Assembly (NCBI GenBank): GCA_964017185.1
Contig: OZ024871.1
Location: forward strand, 7,804,214-7,868,213
Reading direction: 5' to 3'
DNA: 64,000 nt
Source: Rugalucina vietnamica
Taxonomy: Eukaryota > Mollusca > Bivalvia > Lucinida > Lucinidae
Shown: one piece after another, positions 1 through 10,300 of the stretch
How the letters are laid out: every line of letters starts with the position of its first letter
Numbering within the stretch: the stretch's first letter is position 1
Notes under the pieces: generated by a model
Database searches by the model: none
Told to the model about the DNA's origin: nothing
The model's input: the letters and a program-made list of their open reading frames with translations, nothing else
Program-made: the position numbers and the translations under genes

Positions 1-132
1 CCACAGAAGATCACTAGAAGCTTGAAATTTCCGATTTAGGAAGAAGAGAAATTGTATTATCCGTGTAGAGAAAACAAAGGTGCCTTTGTGTTTGCATAGT
101 CAAAAATCCGGTTTTCTCATGGTGTGCCTCGT
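1..132 (+). mobile_element. MITE-A copy 1, cut by window edge
   Basis: This is the right part of a palindromic MITE that recurs more than 20 times in the window. A full copy is about 200-240 bp. Its ends are inverted (TGAGCCGCCTCGTGG type), an asymmetric segment contains GTCCGACACAAAC, and the centre is a near-perfect palindrome around GCTGATCAGC flanked by GCGAAAACAAAGGCG and its complement. The palindrome centre is shortened here. No protein is encoded. Confidence 0.8.
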
Positions 133-327
133 ATAATACACATGTAATACTATTCTTCTTCTTTACATATCCCAGATGGTAAGCCTCCAGTCATTTTCTG
201 TCCTGTACAATGTAGCTGGCATAAGGCCGTGATGAAAGACACCAAGGACAGGTTTAGTCATGATGTGGTTAATAGCTCACATCCATGAGTGACTAGTGAA
301 GACTTCCATGAGCCCAATCTAGTTATA
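133..327. other. Unique sequence, nothing recognised
   Basis: No repeat end, conserved coding segment or RNA signature was seen. A splice-donor-like GGTAAGC follows the MITE at about 177, but no exon supports it. Confidence 0.4.
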
Positions 328-623
328 GGCCGAGTTCGCTTGTAGTGATAGCCTGGGCTATGGCTGCTGTTCCATTATTTGATATTCTCCCTGAATAAAA
401 TTGACCAATCAAAAGGGTCGTATCAAATGCAGTCGTGGAAATCCGGAGATGTCATTTTGGCCTTTGATTGGTCAGTATTCTTCATCCGGGTATTTCTGGG
501 CTATAGCCGCGACCACGTTCTCAGGATAGTCAGTGTGGCCGCGGCTATAGCTCGGGCTATCGCCGTTCGGCTGAGGCTAATAGCCAGGGCAAATAGCTGG
601 TATAACCACAAGCGAACTCGGCC
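328..623. mobile_element. TIR MITE with GCTATAG-rich ends
   Basis: The ends are inverted 16-mers: GGCCGAGTTCGCTTGT at 328-343 and its complement at 608-623. Next to them are further inverted blocks rich in GGCTAT/ATAGCC. The inside holds a pair of TTGATTGGTCA/TGACCAATCAA-like blocks. No clear target duplication is visible, so the superfamily is not assigned. A 114-residue reading frame inside shows no domain and is probably chance. Confidence 0.65.
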
Positions 624-663
624 ACAGTCTTCTCTAATCATAAACATTGAAGATACACAAGTA

Positions 664-2200
664 AAACCAGAGGACCAATGGTCCTGTAAACGCTCACCTG
701 AGATCTACTGCATATACCAATAAACATGTTTGAATATTATGGTATTTAACTCCAGTGCAGGGGCAGATGAAGCCCTTGGGCCATTTTCTTTTTTCAGAAT
801 CTTCAATATTCTGTCCGTTTGCCAATTTCCTGCTGGCTTTTCCCTTCAAATGACATTTTAACAGTTTTCCCAATTCAAATGCATAGGCAACCCATGTTGA
901 CCTTGCCATAAACTTGGTCAAGGTCATCACAGGGTCATGATTTATATATACATTGGAGTACTTTAGCCATCGATGCTTCACGCCAAGTTTCCTTGAAATC
1001 AGTCCATTGGTTTCAGAGAAGAAGATTTTTGATGGGTTTTTACCATATATGGGCATGGCGGCCATCTTTGTCATGTGACCTAGATTATTTATATACACAT
1101 TGATTCCTCAATTCTATAGATGCTTCACATAAAATTTGGCTTTGATTGGCCAAGCGATTTCAGAGGAGAAGGGGTTTGAATATATATTATGGAAATATAC
1201 ATGTATATTGCCCCGGGGTGGGGGCACATGAGCCCCTGGGGTCCAATTTTTTTCAGAATCATTAATTTTCAGTCCTACTTCCCATTTCCTGCAAGACTTT
1301 CACTTTAAATTACATTTTAAAAGTTTTCCCCATTCAAATGCATTGGCGACCTATGTTGACCTTGCCGTAAAATAGGTCAAGGTCATGAAAAGGTCACGAA
1401 TTATATACACATTGTAGTGCTTGAGCCATCGATGCTTCATGCCAAGTTTTGTTGAAATCGGTCCACCGGTTCTGGAGAAGAAGATTTTTGAAGGGTTTTT
1501 ACCATATATGGGCATGGCAGCCATCTTGGTCATGTGACCTGGATTATTTATATATACATTGGTTCCCCCTTCCCATAGATGCTTCATGTAAAATTTGGCT
1601 TTGATTGGCCAAGCGGTTTCAGAGAAGAAGATGTTTGAATATTATGATAATATACATGTATATTGCCCCGGGGTGGGGGCGGATGTGCCCCTGGTGCCCA
1701 ATTTTTTTCAGAATCATTAATATTCAGTCCTACTGCTCATTTTCTGCAAGATTTTTCCTTTAAATGACAATTTAACAATTTTTCCCATTCAAATGCAAAG
1801 GCGACCTATGTTGACCTTGCCGTAAAATAGGTCAAGGTCACCGCAAGGTCATGATTTATATACACATTGTAGTACTTGAGTCATCGATGCTTCATGCCAA
1901 GTTTGGTTGAAATCGGTCCAGTGGTTCCGGAGAAGAAGATTTTTGAAGGGTTTTTACCATATATGGGCATGGCGGCCATCTTGGTCATGTGACCTGGATT
2001 ATTTATATACACATTGGTTCCCCCTTCCCATAGATGCTTCATGTAAAATTTGGCTTTGATTGGCCAAGCGGTTTCAGAGAAGAAGATCTTTGAAAATGGT
2101 GGACGACGGACGGACGACGGACGACGGACGGACGACGGACGGCGGATCATGGCCATCCTATAAGCTCACCTTGTGAGCCTGACGGCTCAGGTGAGCTAAA
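664..2200 (+). mobile_element. Helitron-like (pearl/HINE) element, family B copy 1
   Basis: The 5' end is AACCAGAGGACC followed by GCTCACCTGAG. The middle is about three diverged tandem units of roughly 460 bp, each with a CCCCGGGGTGGGGGC block and AATAGGTCAAGGTCA. A GGAC/GACG-type microsatellite follows at 2099-2147. The 3' end is a hairpin with GCTCACC and GGTGAGC arms, then TAAA. The 5' GCTCACCTGAG block reappears inside the 3' hairpin. Known family: Helentron-derived non-autonomous elements such as oyster pearl and fly DINE-1. No Rep/helicase is present. Minus-strand reading frames in it are repeat artefacts. Confidence 0.75.
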
Positions 2201-2980
2201 GATATTGCAGTAAAGATAATCAAAACTTGATGCTGTGAGTTCGGAAAAAATTGCAAGACCTTTTTTGTACACAGAACATATTTACAGCTTTGTTGGCTCA
2301 AATTCTCACTAATAAAGCCTTACTATACGGTAAGAATGCAAGTATACTCACTCACAAATACAGTAATTTGTGAATAATTTTGGATAAAAAATTTGTAAAC
2401 AAAAATTTCCGAACTTTCAGAAAGTAATTTCAAGCAAACAAGACACCAACAGACTAGATAAGCAATTACAAGCATGTTGATAATGTGTGAAACTGTTGTT
2501 TACAATAGTTATGCAGAGATAAATATTCAAATAAATACATGTACTTGTAGTAACATAATAAAGAATGTGAAAACCTAAACAAACAAAAATATCTGAAACT
2601 CTTTCCATATCATACAGTAGGTTTGTTGGCCAATCACTTAGATTTGTCAGCCAATCATACTTTTAAGAACTCTATTGGACCAAAAATCCAGCTTTTGGAC
2701 TTCATAACAATTAATTAACTGCACATGGAGGTAAAACAGGGAAAAATTTGTATTAAATGCTTGGGAAACATCAAATCTCTAACAATGTGCAGGGATCAAA
2801 CACTTGTCAAATATCTTTCTTTATGCATTATGGTTTCTTTCATCAAATCTACTTTCTTCTTTTTTTTTCAAAATCTAATCCTAGTGGCTGTTCAGAATCC
2901 ATGATACCACCTACACTGACAGGCCCTCTACCTGTTTCCTTCCAAACTGAGATAGTCTCAAATGAACGTTTCCTACTATA
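2201..2980. other. AT-rich sequence without recognised genes
   Basis: No repeat ends or conserved coding were found. On the minus strand at about 2865-2972 there is a short open stretch with mixed composition that could be an exon, but it lacks convincing splice signals and matches nothing I recognise. Confidence 0.4.
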
Positions 2981-3198
2981 CGAGCCGCGATGCAAGAAAA
3001 CCGGTCTTTGGGGTTTCAAACCAGGTCCTACACAAACCGACCTATACAGTCACAGAAAACGGCTAGAGGCTGAAAATTATGGGTTTAGAATTGTACTACC
3101 CGTGTAGCTAAAACAAAGGTGCTGATCAACTGTGCAAAGCAGATCTGTGTCTTTGTTTTCGCAGAGACAAAAATCCGGTTTTCTGATGTTGTGGCTCA
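2981..3198 (+). mobile_element. MITE-A copy 2 (diverged)
   Basis: Begins GAGCCGCGATGCAAG and ends TTGTGGCTCA, with the asymmetric block CAGGTCC...ACACAAACC near the left end. The central palindrome is degraded. Forward orientation (asymmetric block left). Confidence 0.75.
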
Positions 3199-3289
3199 TA
3201 TTATGCTGACCATATTTTATAGCACTTTTTGGACCATCTCAAATGTCTGCTACCACAACACATTTACAACAATGGTTTTCAACAACTAA

Positions 3290-4177
3290 GACTAATGCTA
3301 CATACACTACATGCTACTTGTTCAAACAACTAAAGTCCAATTCGCATGCACCAAAAATACACACGTGTAAATATACTCCGGTGTGCAAATTTTACTCGGG
3401 GTAAGTAAATGGCGCATGCGAACGCAAATACACACCGGAGTATATTTACATATGGGTAAATTTACTCCTGGTTCTGACCACATGCAAATTTTATTTTTAC
3501 AAATACACACGTGTAAATTTACTATCATGTCCCATGCGAACGCAAAGTAAAATTTACCCATGAGTATTTTTATTTCAAGTCGATATTCTGCTTTTAGATA
3601 ACAAATTTTCACATTTTTTGTTCCTAACTGATTATATGACAGTTGCTGAAACTGTGGACATTGTTGCTAAATAAGAGTTTATTGCCATTCATAACATTTT
3701 AGATCATATGGAGTGCAAACAGCCACACTATTTCTTCATCATTCTTGGTTAGTATTCTTGGGGCATTTCAACAGTAATTCCTTGTGAAAGGATGAAAAAA
3801 GGGAACTGTGTAACTGCTAAGGTTATGCCTGCCCATTACATGATTCCCCTCTGCTGCCAAAGTCTACATGAACACCTTGAAGCAGCCTGTTCTTGTTTTG
3901 CAAATACAGAAAACTTAAATGAACAGGTTTTAATCCAGAAATGATAAATTTACCTACAAAAATACTCCTGGCGATAAAACCCATGCGAACGCAATTTAAA
4001 TTTACTCTCAGGTTGATTTGCACACCGGAGTATAAATACACACCGGAGTATATTTACACGCGTGTATTTTTTGCGCATGCGAATTGGACTTAAGACTAAT
4101 GCTACATACACTACATGCTACTTGTTCAAACAACTAAGACTAATGCTACATACACTACATGCTACTTGTTCAAATGC
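3290..4177 (+). repeat. 44-bp minisatellite split by a transposon
   Basis: A 44-bp unit starting GACTAATGCTACATACACTA occurs once at 3290-3333 and about twice at 4094-4177. The TIR element at 3334-4090 separates the first unit from the others. The final TAA of the first unit is repeated after the element. Confidence 0.85.
3334..4090. mobile_element. TIR DNA transposon (non-autonomous), TAA target duplication
   Basis: The ends are AGTCCAATTCGCATGC and its complement, extending with mismatches to about 60 bp. They contain repeated palindromic blocks ACACGTGTAAAT and ACTCCGGTGTG. The 3-bp direct repeat TAA lies at 3331-3333 and 4091-4093. No transposase is visible. A TAA/TTA duplication fits PIF/Harbinger-type elements, but the ends alone do not prove it. 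Internal reading frames (minus 3322-3612 and 3823-4041) are low-complexity products of the repeats. Confidence 0.8.
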
Positions 4178-4211
4178 TAAACTATCAGCTACTATTGCTA
4201 CGATAATGAAA

Positions 4212-4434
4212 TGAGCCACCTCATGGAAAAAACAACAATGTGGTTTTCGAACAGGTCTGACACAAACCGGCCTGTACGGGCACAGAAGCAGGCTAGAAGC
4301 TTGAAATTTTGGATATATTGTACTATCCGTTTAGCGAAAACAAAGGCGCTGATCAGCTTCGCGGTTACCGCGAAGCTGATCTGCGCCTTTGTTTTCGCCT
4401 ATGCAGATTGTTGGTTTTCCCATGGGGCGGCTCA
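4212..4434 (+). mobile_element. MITE-A copy 3
   Basis: Full-length copy with both ends (TGAGCCACCTCATGG and GGGGCGGCTCA). The central palindrome is almost perfect: CTGATCAGCTTCGCGGTTAC joined to its inverted half. Flanks are AAA on the left and AAT on the right. Forward orientation. Confidence 0.85.
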
Positions 4435-4509
4435 AATAACTATAAACTAAGAGCCTCCGAGACACACAGTGCTTTTGTAATGATGTTCATTAACCAAATG
4501 GTATACTAG

Positions 4510-4628
4510 TCGTATTTACAATAGACATATAGCAAAATGATCAATTTGGGATCGAGCCATGTCATGGCTGGTTTATATTGAAAACTGCACTATATTGAGG
4601 TGCATTATAATGAGGTTGAACTGTATTT
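4510..4628. mobile_element. Pogo-like MITE remnant
   Basis: Shares TTTACAATAGACATATA, ATCAATTTGGGA and GCATTATAATGAGGTT with the complete copy at 26740-26932, but the left end is missing. A 5'-truncated or decayed copy. Confidence 0.65.
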
Positions 4629-4782
4629 GAAAAGTGCTGCACCTTGAAGTTTACAGCTCAAAGATCTATAATACTTCTTCACCCTTCAGTTGGTGAAGAA
4701 CTCTCAGAATAATGGGGGAAAATTTATCATTCATTTAACATGTATTCCACGAAACACAACAGAAGTATAATTTATACATATA

Positions 4783-5738
4783 CGAGGGGTGATCGGAAAG
4801 TATGTATAAAACTGTTGTCATTTCTTTCCCTTTTGTTATTTCGAGATGAAATTTCAGCAAATAATGCAGCAATATATATGCTGTTATTCCATTGCAATTA
4901 CACATGCATAATACGCACACGTGCGTTGCAGCTGTTGTTATGGAAACAGCACCTTACGTTATGCTGCGCAACGTAACGTCGAAGTTTTATTCTTATTTCA
5001 AAATACTTCTTTGTTCAAAGTAGTGTCACACCCATTTTGATAGTGTATGCCCACATTTTATTTAATACTCATTAACTGCAATGTACACGGCTTATGTTTG
5101 TAAAGTTATGAGGATGTTTATCGAATGGATTTGTCTCTAGAGTCTTGCAAATACCGACTCTGTCAAATAGAAAAAACTGTTAAAATTTTCAAAAATGTTG
5201 CAATTTCGGGAAGTCATTTTTTAAAAGTATACATTTACTGCAAGCTCGAAACATATATATTCTTGACATTGTCTCTAATAGTTATAGTTAATGCCATTCT
5301 TTTTATCATTTTGTTAAACATCGGCCAGAAAACAAGGTATTGAATTAAAGTTTACAAAATGAAATCTATGTTCTCGAATATTTTACGTTAACCTGTTGAA
5401 TTCAATTTCACCATATTAGTAGATAAAGCATCAAAATGCTGTATGTTTTCGAAAACTGGTCAATTAATGTTAGAAAATTATTTTTCATTTGAAAATGTCG
5501 ACCAACTTTCCCAACCCCACCCCGAATACACTCACAAAATCAACCCAGGGGTACAGGTGTGCCGGGTCACGTGAAGTGACGTCATTACGCTGTCTCGTGC
5601 ATGAACGTCTGACGTCAATGTTTTAAAATGACAATGGCATTCAAAAGGATCAATGTTTATTCGTACAAAATTTCATATCAATCTGTTGACGCAAACTTAT
5701 ATTACATTATTTTTTACGTACTTTCCGATCACCCCTCG
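4783..5738. mobile_element. Mariner-like TIR element, non-autonomous
   Basis: The ends CGAGGGGTGATCGGAAAGT and its exact complement ACTTTCCGATCACCCCTCG are flanked by TA on both sides, the Tc1/mariner target duplication. At 956 bp it is shorter than an autonomous mariner. Reading frames inside show no DD34D transposase motifs. Family placement rests on the TIR and TA. Confidence 0.75.
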
Positions 5739-6067
5739 TAAATGGTTTAAATTTGTATCTGAAAATCATTACAAATACATAAAATTGACTCTTCCTTGTT
5801 TTAGGATTAACTGGTGTGACCTATTCACCCATTATAGTATGTCAGTACTGATCAAAATTTATCTACCATTATTTACCTGTTCCAGTGAAAAATTGTATTG
5901 CCTTATTATTATGCCTCTTTGAATCAATTGTATATAAGAACAGAAACGATTTGAGAAAACAAACTATACAACCAATAGTAAAATGCTAAAGATTTTATCA
6001 ATTACAGCTTTAAAGCAAGCATTAATATATTTAAAAAGTATGGAAAACAGACAATCCATGAGTGTGC
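5739..6067. other. Unique AT-rich stretch
   Basis: Nothing recognised. Confidence 0.4.
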
Positions 6068-6280
6068 TTCAAATGATGCTACAAGTGCTGTTGTCCGAGT
6101 CATTTGTATACCATTACATGCAAAATCTTGCTGTCGTCAGAGTATATCATGTCTCAGACGACAGCAAAATCTCTAGAATCATATTTAAGACATTTTAACC
6201 ATATACTCAGACAACAGCATGGTTTTGCATGTGTTGGTATACAAATGACTTGGACGACAGCACGGGTAGCATCATTTGAA
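6068..6280. mobile_element. Foldback MITE with GACGACAGCA motif
   Basis: TTCAAATGATGCTAC at 6068-6082 is the complement of GTAGCATCATTTGAA at 6266-6280. Inverted matches continue inward through GAGTCATTTGTATACCA and its complement and through CAGACGACAGC-type blocks. The whole 213 bp can fold on itself. No coding potential. Confidence 0.75.
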
Positions 6281-6607
6281 TCACCCCTGTACTATCTAGC
6301 CTTTACAATTCATGCCATAAAATAGAAGAACAAAAATCTTGTAAGCATCATTAACAAGAAACTAAGAATAGACTAGCACTAGATCACAGTGTAATCTCTG
6401 CCTTTCTAATCTTCTACCTACTGTTCACTACATATAAATTTGTTCTCCTAAAGTCAATAACTTTTCTAATCTGAAGCTACATATATCTAGAATTCATGCA
6501 AAAAGCTGAACTATTTTGTAGAGAAATCATAGGTTCATTCAAAAACAATACAAAACTGAAGAAATAAGTCTAGATGAACAGGAACCAAGCAAACAAAATA
6601 CAGCCAA
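6281..6607. other. Sequence downstream of the RhoGAP gene stop
   Basis: AT-rich and without repeats. It would hold the 3' UTR of the minus-strand gene if the stop at 6608-6610 is used. No convincing AATAAA signal was pinned down. Confidence 0.3.
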
Positions 6608-7398
6608 TCAGCATTCAACAGGGGTAAACACCAACAGTCTTTCATACTGACCAGTACTCATTGACCTTTTTGTCCTTGGTTGACCTCCGCTGACCACTGC
6701 CCTATTTTCCATACTGTTTTTCTCGTTAATGTTTTCAGCTGAGCGATGCTGGAACTGATTATCCCAGATGGATCTAACCTTGTTGAGATAAGTAGGCCAA
6801 GTGCCATCACCAAGGGATTGAAGAGCAAACGCTGTACCGTACATGTCAGAGTGAACATTAGGGGGTGGGGGATGCTGAGATTCTAAGTGATGTTTAGGTG
6901 GCACCTCAGGTTTTGGTCCGAGTGCTGCTCTATATCTCTCTCTGTCTTGTGGATTAAAGGTGGTAATAGGTCTGGTGACTTTGTGAGTCTGAGAGGGTGT
7001 GTTAGTGGTCGCAGCCGGACAGGACAGCCGCTTGTCACCTTTCATTGTCGGGAAATTGTCCACTCTTTCCAGAGTGTCAGCTGTCTCATATGACTTAGAG
7101 TTGGGTATTGACATCTTATCTATGAGATTGTCACTGGAAGCTGAGGAAACCTCCGCAGATGACACCTGACCTGATATTGGGTAATATATGGCACCAAGTG
7201 CTGCACCACAGGCCTTTCCTGTAGGGGTTTTACCCCTGCCTAATGGTAGATGGTTGACAGGTTGTGTCGGTTGGTTGCTGGGCGTGGACTGCGACTTTGT
7301 TGCTATGGCAACCTTTGGAGATCTAGCTGGTGCTGAGCTGTGGTCAGACATTCTGTGTTCGGGAGCCATCCCTCGTTGTGTGGCACGAAAATCAATGT
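6608..7398 (-). CDS. RhoGAP gene exon 12 (C-terminal tail)
   Basis: Acceptor CACTCAG precedes 7398; the split codon G|AC joins exon 11. Encodes about 262 residues rich in Ser, Thr, Pro and Lys, with [27 protein letters not shown] and [13 protein letters not shown], then a stop. Such tails are poorly conserved in this family. A weak internal donor (CTG|GTCAGT, exon edge 6652) could splice to a further exon, so the exact C-terminus is uncertain. Confidence 0.8.
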
Positions 7399-10300
7399 CT
7401 GAGTGAAAGGAAGTAATACAAACTTAATGTTATTCAAAACTGACCATAATAGCAAGTGTGAACAAGATTCAACAATGAAAAAAGATGAAAATAATGAAAA
7501 TTGGAATGTGATTCTATAAAACTTAAACTTATCTGTGACATTTTTAATTTAGAAATCTTAATATAATAAAACCATTACTTAAACAATAACTCCACTGTGT
7601 AATACCTGATCAGACTGTAAACAGTGAAGTGTCTAAAACATGCACATTTCTTTCAACATTTACTGACAAATGCATCTGACAGCGAAAGGGTAAGAATGAC
7701 ATTGGAAATACGATTAGTCATATATGCAACTACGGTCTTGTAGAGGTGTAGTGTATGCCAATGACAATGACTTGCTGTAAAGATTCATTATTTCTTACAA
7801 AAATACATAACCTTTGTACATAAAAATCATATAAGTACATGTATTTTTTGCATATGAAGTGCCATTTTAAAAGAAATCATCTTCACTGCATTTATTTTAC
7901 TTTGAAGCACACAAAAGCATATCTAAAATCAACTAGAAATGCGTGTTTGTAAAACACTATGCCCCCAACTGTATGCTTGTCCCTAAAATGGCAGTTTGTA
8001 TGATTCATTTATTTCATTCGAATGCAGTCAAATTTAATTTCCTGAAGAAGCTGTTCGGTTGCGTCTGTTTTGACCTCGATCCAGAAACACAATGTAAGCT
8101 TTTTTGCAGGCGAGTTAGAAATGAAGTAAAAAATTAAAAATGGAGTAATTTTGTCAAAATTTGACAGAGAGTCCTCAAAAGTTAACCAGGTAATCTTCTT
8201 CTCAGCCCCAACCAGCATACCAAATATGAAGGCTCTAGCTAGCTAGCTCAAATATATTTTGAGATATCTTGCACACAAGATTTTCAAAATTTGTTTTCAA
8301 AGGGACATTATTCCAACAAGGGGCATAACACGTACATGAAAAAATACAGGCCAACTATTTTTTCATGAGGAATCTGTATATGTAATTTCAAAACCCTATC
8401 ATTCACCGTTCAAAAGTTTCAAATTTCACCGAAAAAGGAAAAAATCAATGAAAATTTCAAAATTCTGTGTTTTTGTAAAAATTTGACGGAAAATTCTCAA
8501 AAGTTAATCAGGTCATCTACTTCTCAGCCCCAACAAGTGTACCAAATATGAAGGCTCTAGCTTCAATACTTTTTGAGATATCTTGCACACAAGATTTTCA
8601 AATTTTGTTTTCAAAGGGACATAGCTCAAAAAAGGGGCATAACTTGGCCATACAAAAAAATACGGGTCAACTATTTTATCATGGGGAATGTGTATATGAA
8701 ATTTCAAAACCCTAGCATTCACCGTTCAAAAGTTTCCAATTTCACCGAAAAGTGGAAAAATCAATCAAAATTTCAAAATTCCGTATTTTTGTAAAAAATT
8801 GACGGAAAGTTCTCAAAAGTTAATCAGGTCATCTACTACTCAGCCCCAACAAGTGTACCAAATATGAAGGCTCTAGCTTCAATACTTTTTGAGATATCTT
8901 GCACACAAGATTTTCAAATTTTGTTTTCAAAGGGACATAACTCAAAAAAGGGGCATAACTTGGCCATACAAAAAAAATACGGGTCAACTATTTTATCATG
9001 AGGAATGTGTATATGAAATTTCAAAACCCTAGCATTCACCGTTCAAAAGTTTCAAATTTCACCGAAAAGCGGAAAAATCAATCAAAATTTCAAAATTCCG
9101 TATTTTTGTAAAAATTTGACGGAAAGTTCTCAAAAGTTAATCAGGTCATCTACTTCTCAGTCCCAACAAGTGTACCAAATATGAAGGCTCTAGCTAAAAT
9201 ACTTTTTGAGATATCTTGCACACAAGATTTTCAAATTTTGTTTTCAAAGGGACATAACTCAGAAAAGGGGTGTAACTCGGACATGAAAAAAAATACGGGT
9301 CAACTATTTTTTCATGAGGAATGTGCATATGAAATTTCAAAACCCTAGCATTCACCATTCAAAAGTTAACACACACACAGACAGACAGACAGACAGACAC
9401 ACAGACAGACAAGCCGAAAGCAATATGCCCTTCCAACTTTTTCAAAGTTGGGGGCATAAAAACACAAAATAGCAAAGAAACAATACCAGGTATATACAAG
9501 TCATAGGCAACTAGAAAAAAAAAAATAGTGCAGTAAAACATAAAAAAATCACTATATTCACAGGAAGTGAAACAACTACATGTATGTGACTACTAGCTTT
9601 TTCACTTCTATTCTTGAAACAAATCTTAGTTTACACTGACAAAAAATGCAAGGAGTTTATGTTTTGCTAACCTAAAGAAAGGAAAGTTTTTACTTTACTT
9701 TTGGTGTTGATCCAAGGCAAGCTCATAAGCAGTTAACAATTTTGTAAAACATTTACCTGACACAGATAGTCATTACCTTTGGCTATATAATTTAGCTACA
9801 CCTGAAGACATGTAGCTCTGATGTCCTGCAGCATCCAACCTATACTAGGTCTGACGTTTGTTTGATTTATTCCTATATGTTCATGAAAATAGCTCAGGTC
9901 AAGTCTGAATGAAATTACTTCAACATACTGTTCTTGACCTTGCCTTTCAGTACTGTGAATTCGGAAATATTTGTGTGACTTTTATTTTGCAAACTTTCTA
10001 TTTCCGAATTTTCGCAGTCTTGAATTCGCAAAACGAGTGTTCTTGTAGTCTTTATGGCATACAAAGATTCTTTATATGCATGGACCTTGAATTCGCATCA
10101 ACTTTGTGAATATTTGCGAAAATTAAGTTCTTGCGAACATCCGAATTTACCGTATACAACTTGCACATTCTTTATTCTTAAACAGATAACAGCTCTTGTA
10201 CCATCTGAAGGGGAAAAATGGGTGTCAATATTATATTTTCATGACCATATTTTCATAAAAGAAATTAGACAGCAATTGACCTTTTTGCAAATGAGCCGCA

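Noticed and set aside
694-2156. Minus-strand frames with a [19 protein letters not shown] peptide, seen again at 22948-23496 and 24278-24622
   Set aside because: They lie inside Helitron-like family B cores and repeat with the core unit; no start, splice or domain support.
2865-2972. Possible extra minus-strand exon of the RhoGAP gene
   Set aside because: The open stretch lacks a pyrimidine-rich acceptor and similarity to known family tails; it ends in lysine-rich low complexity.
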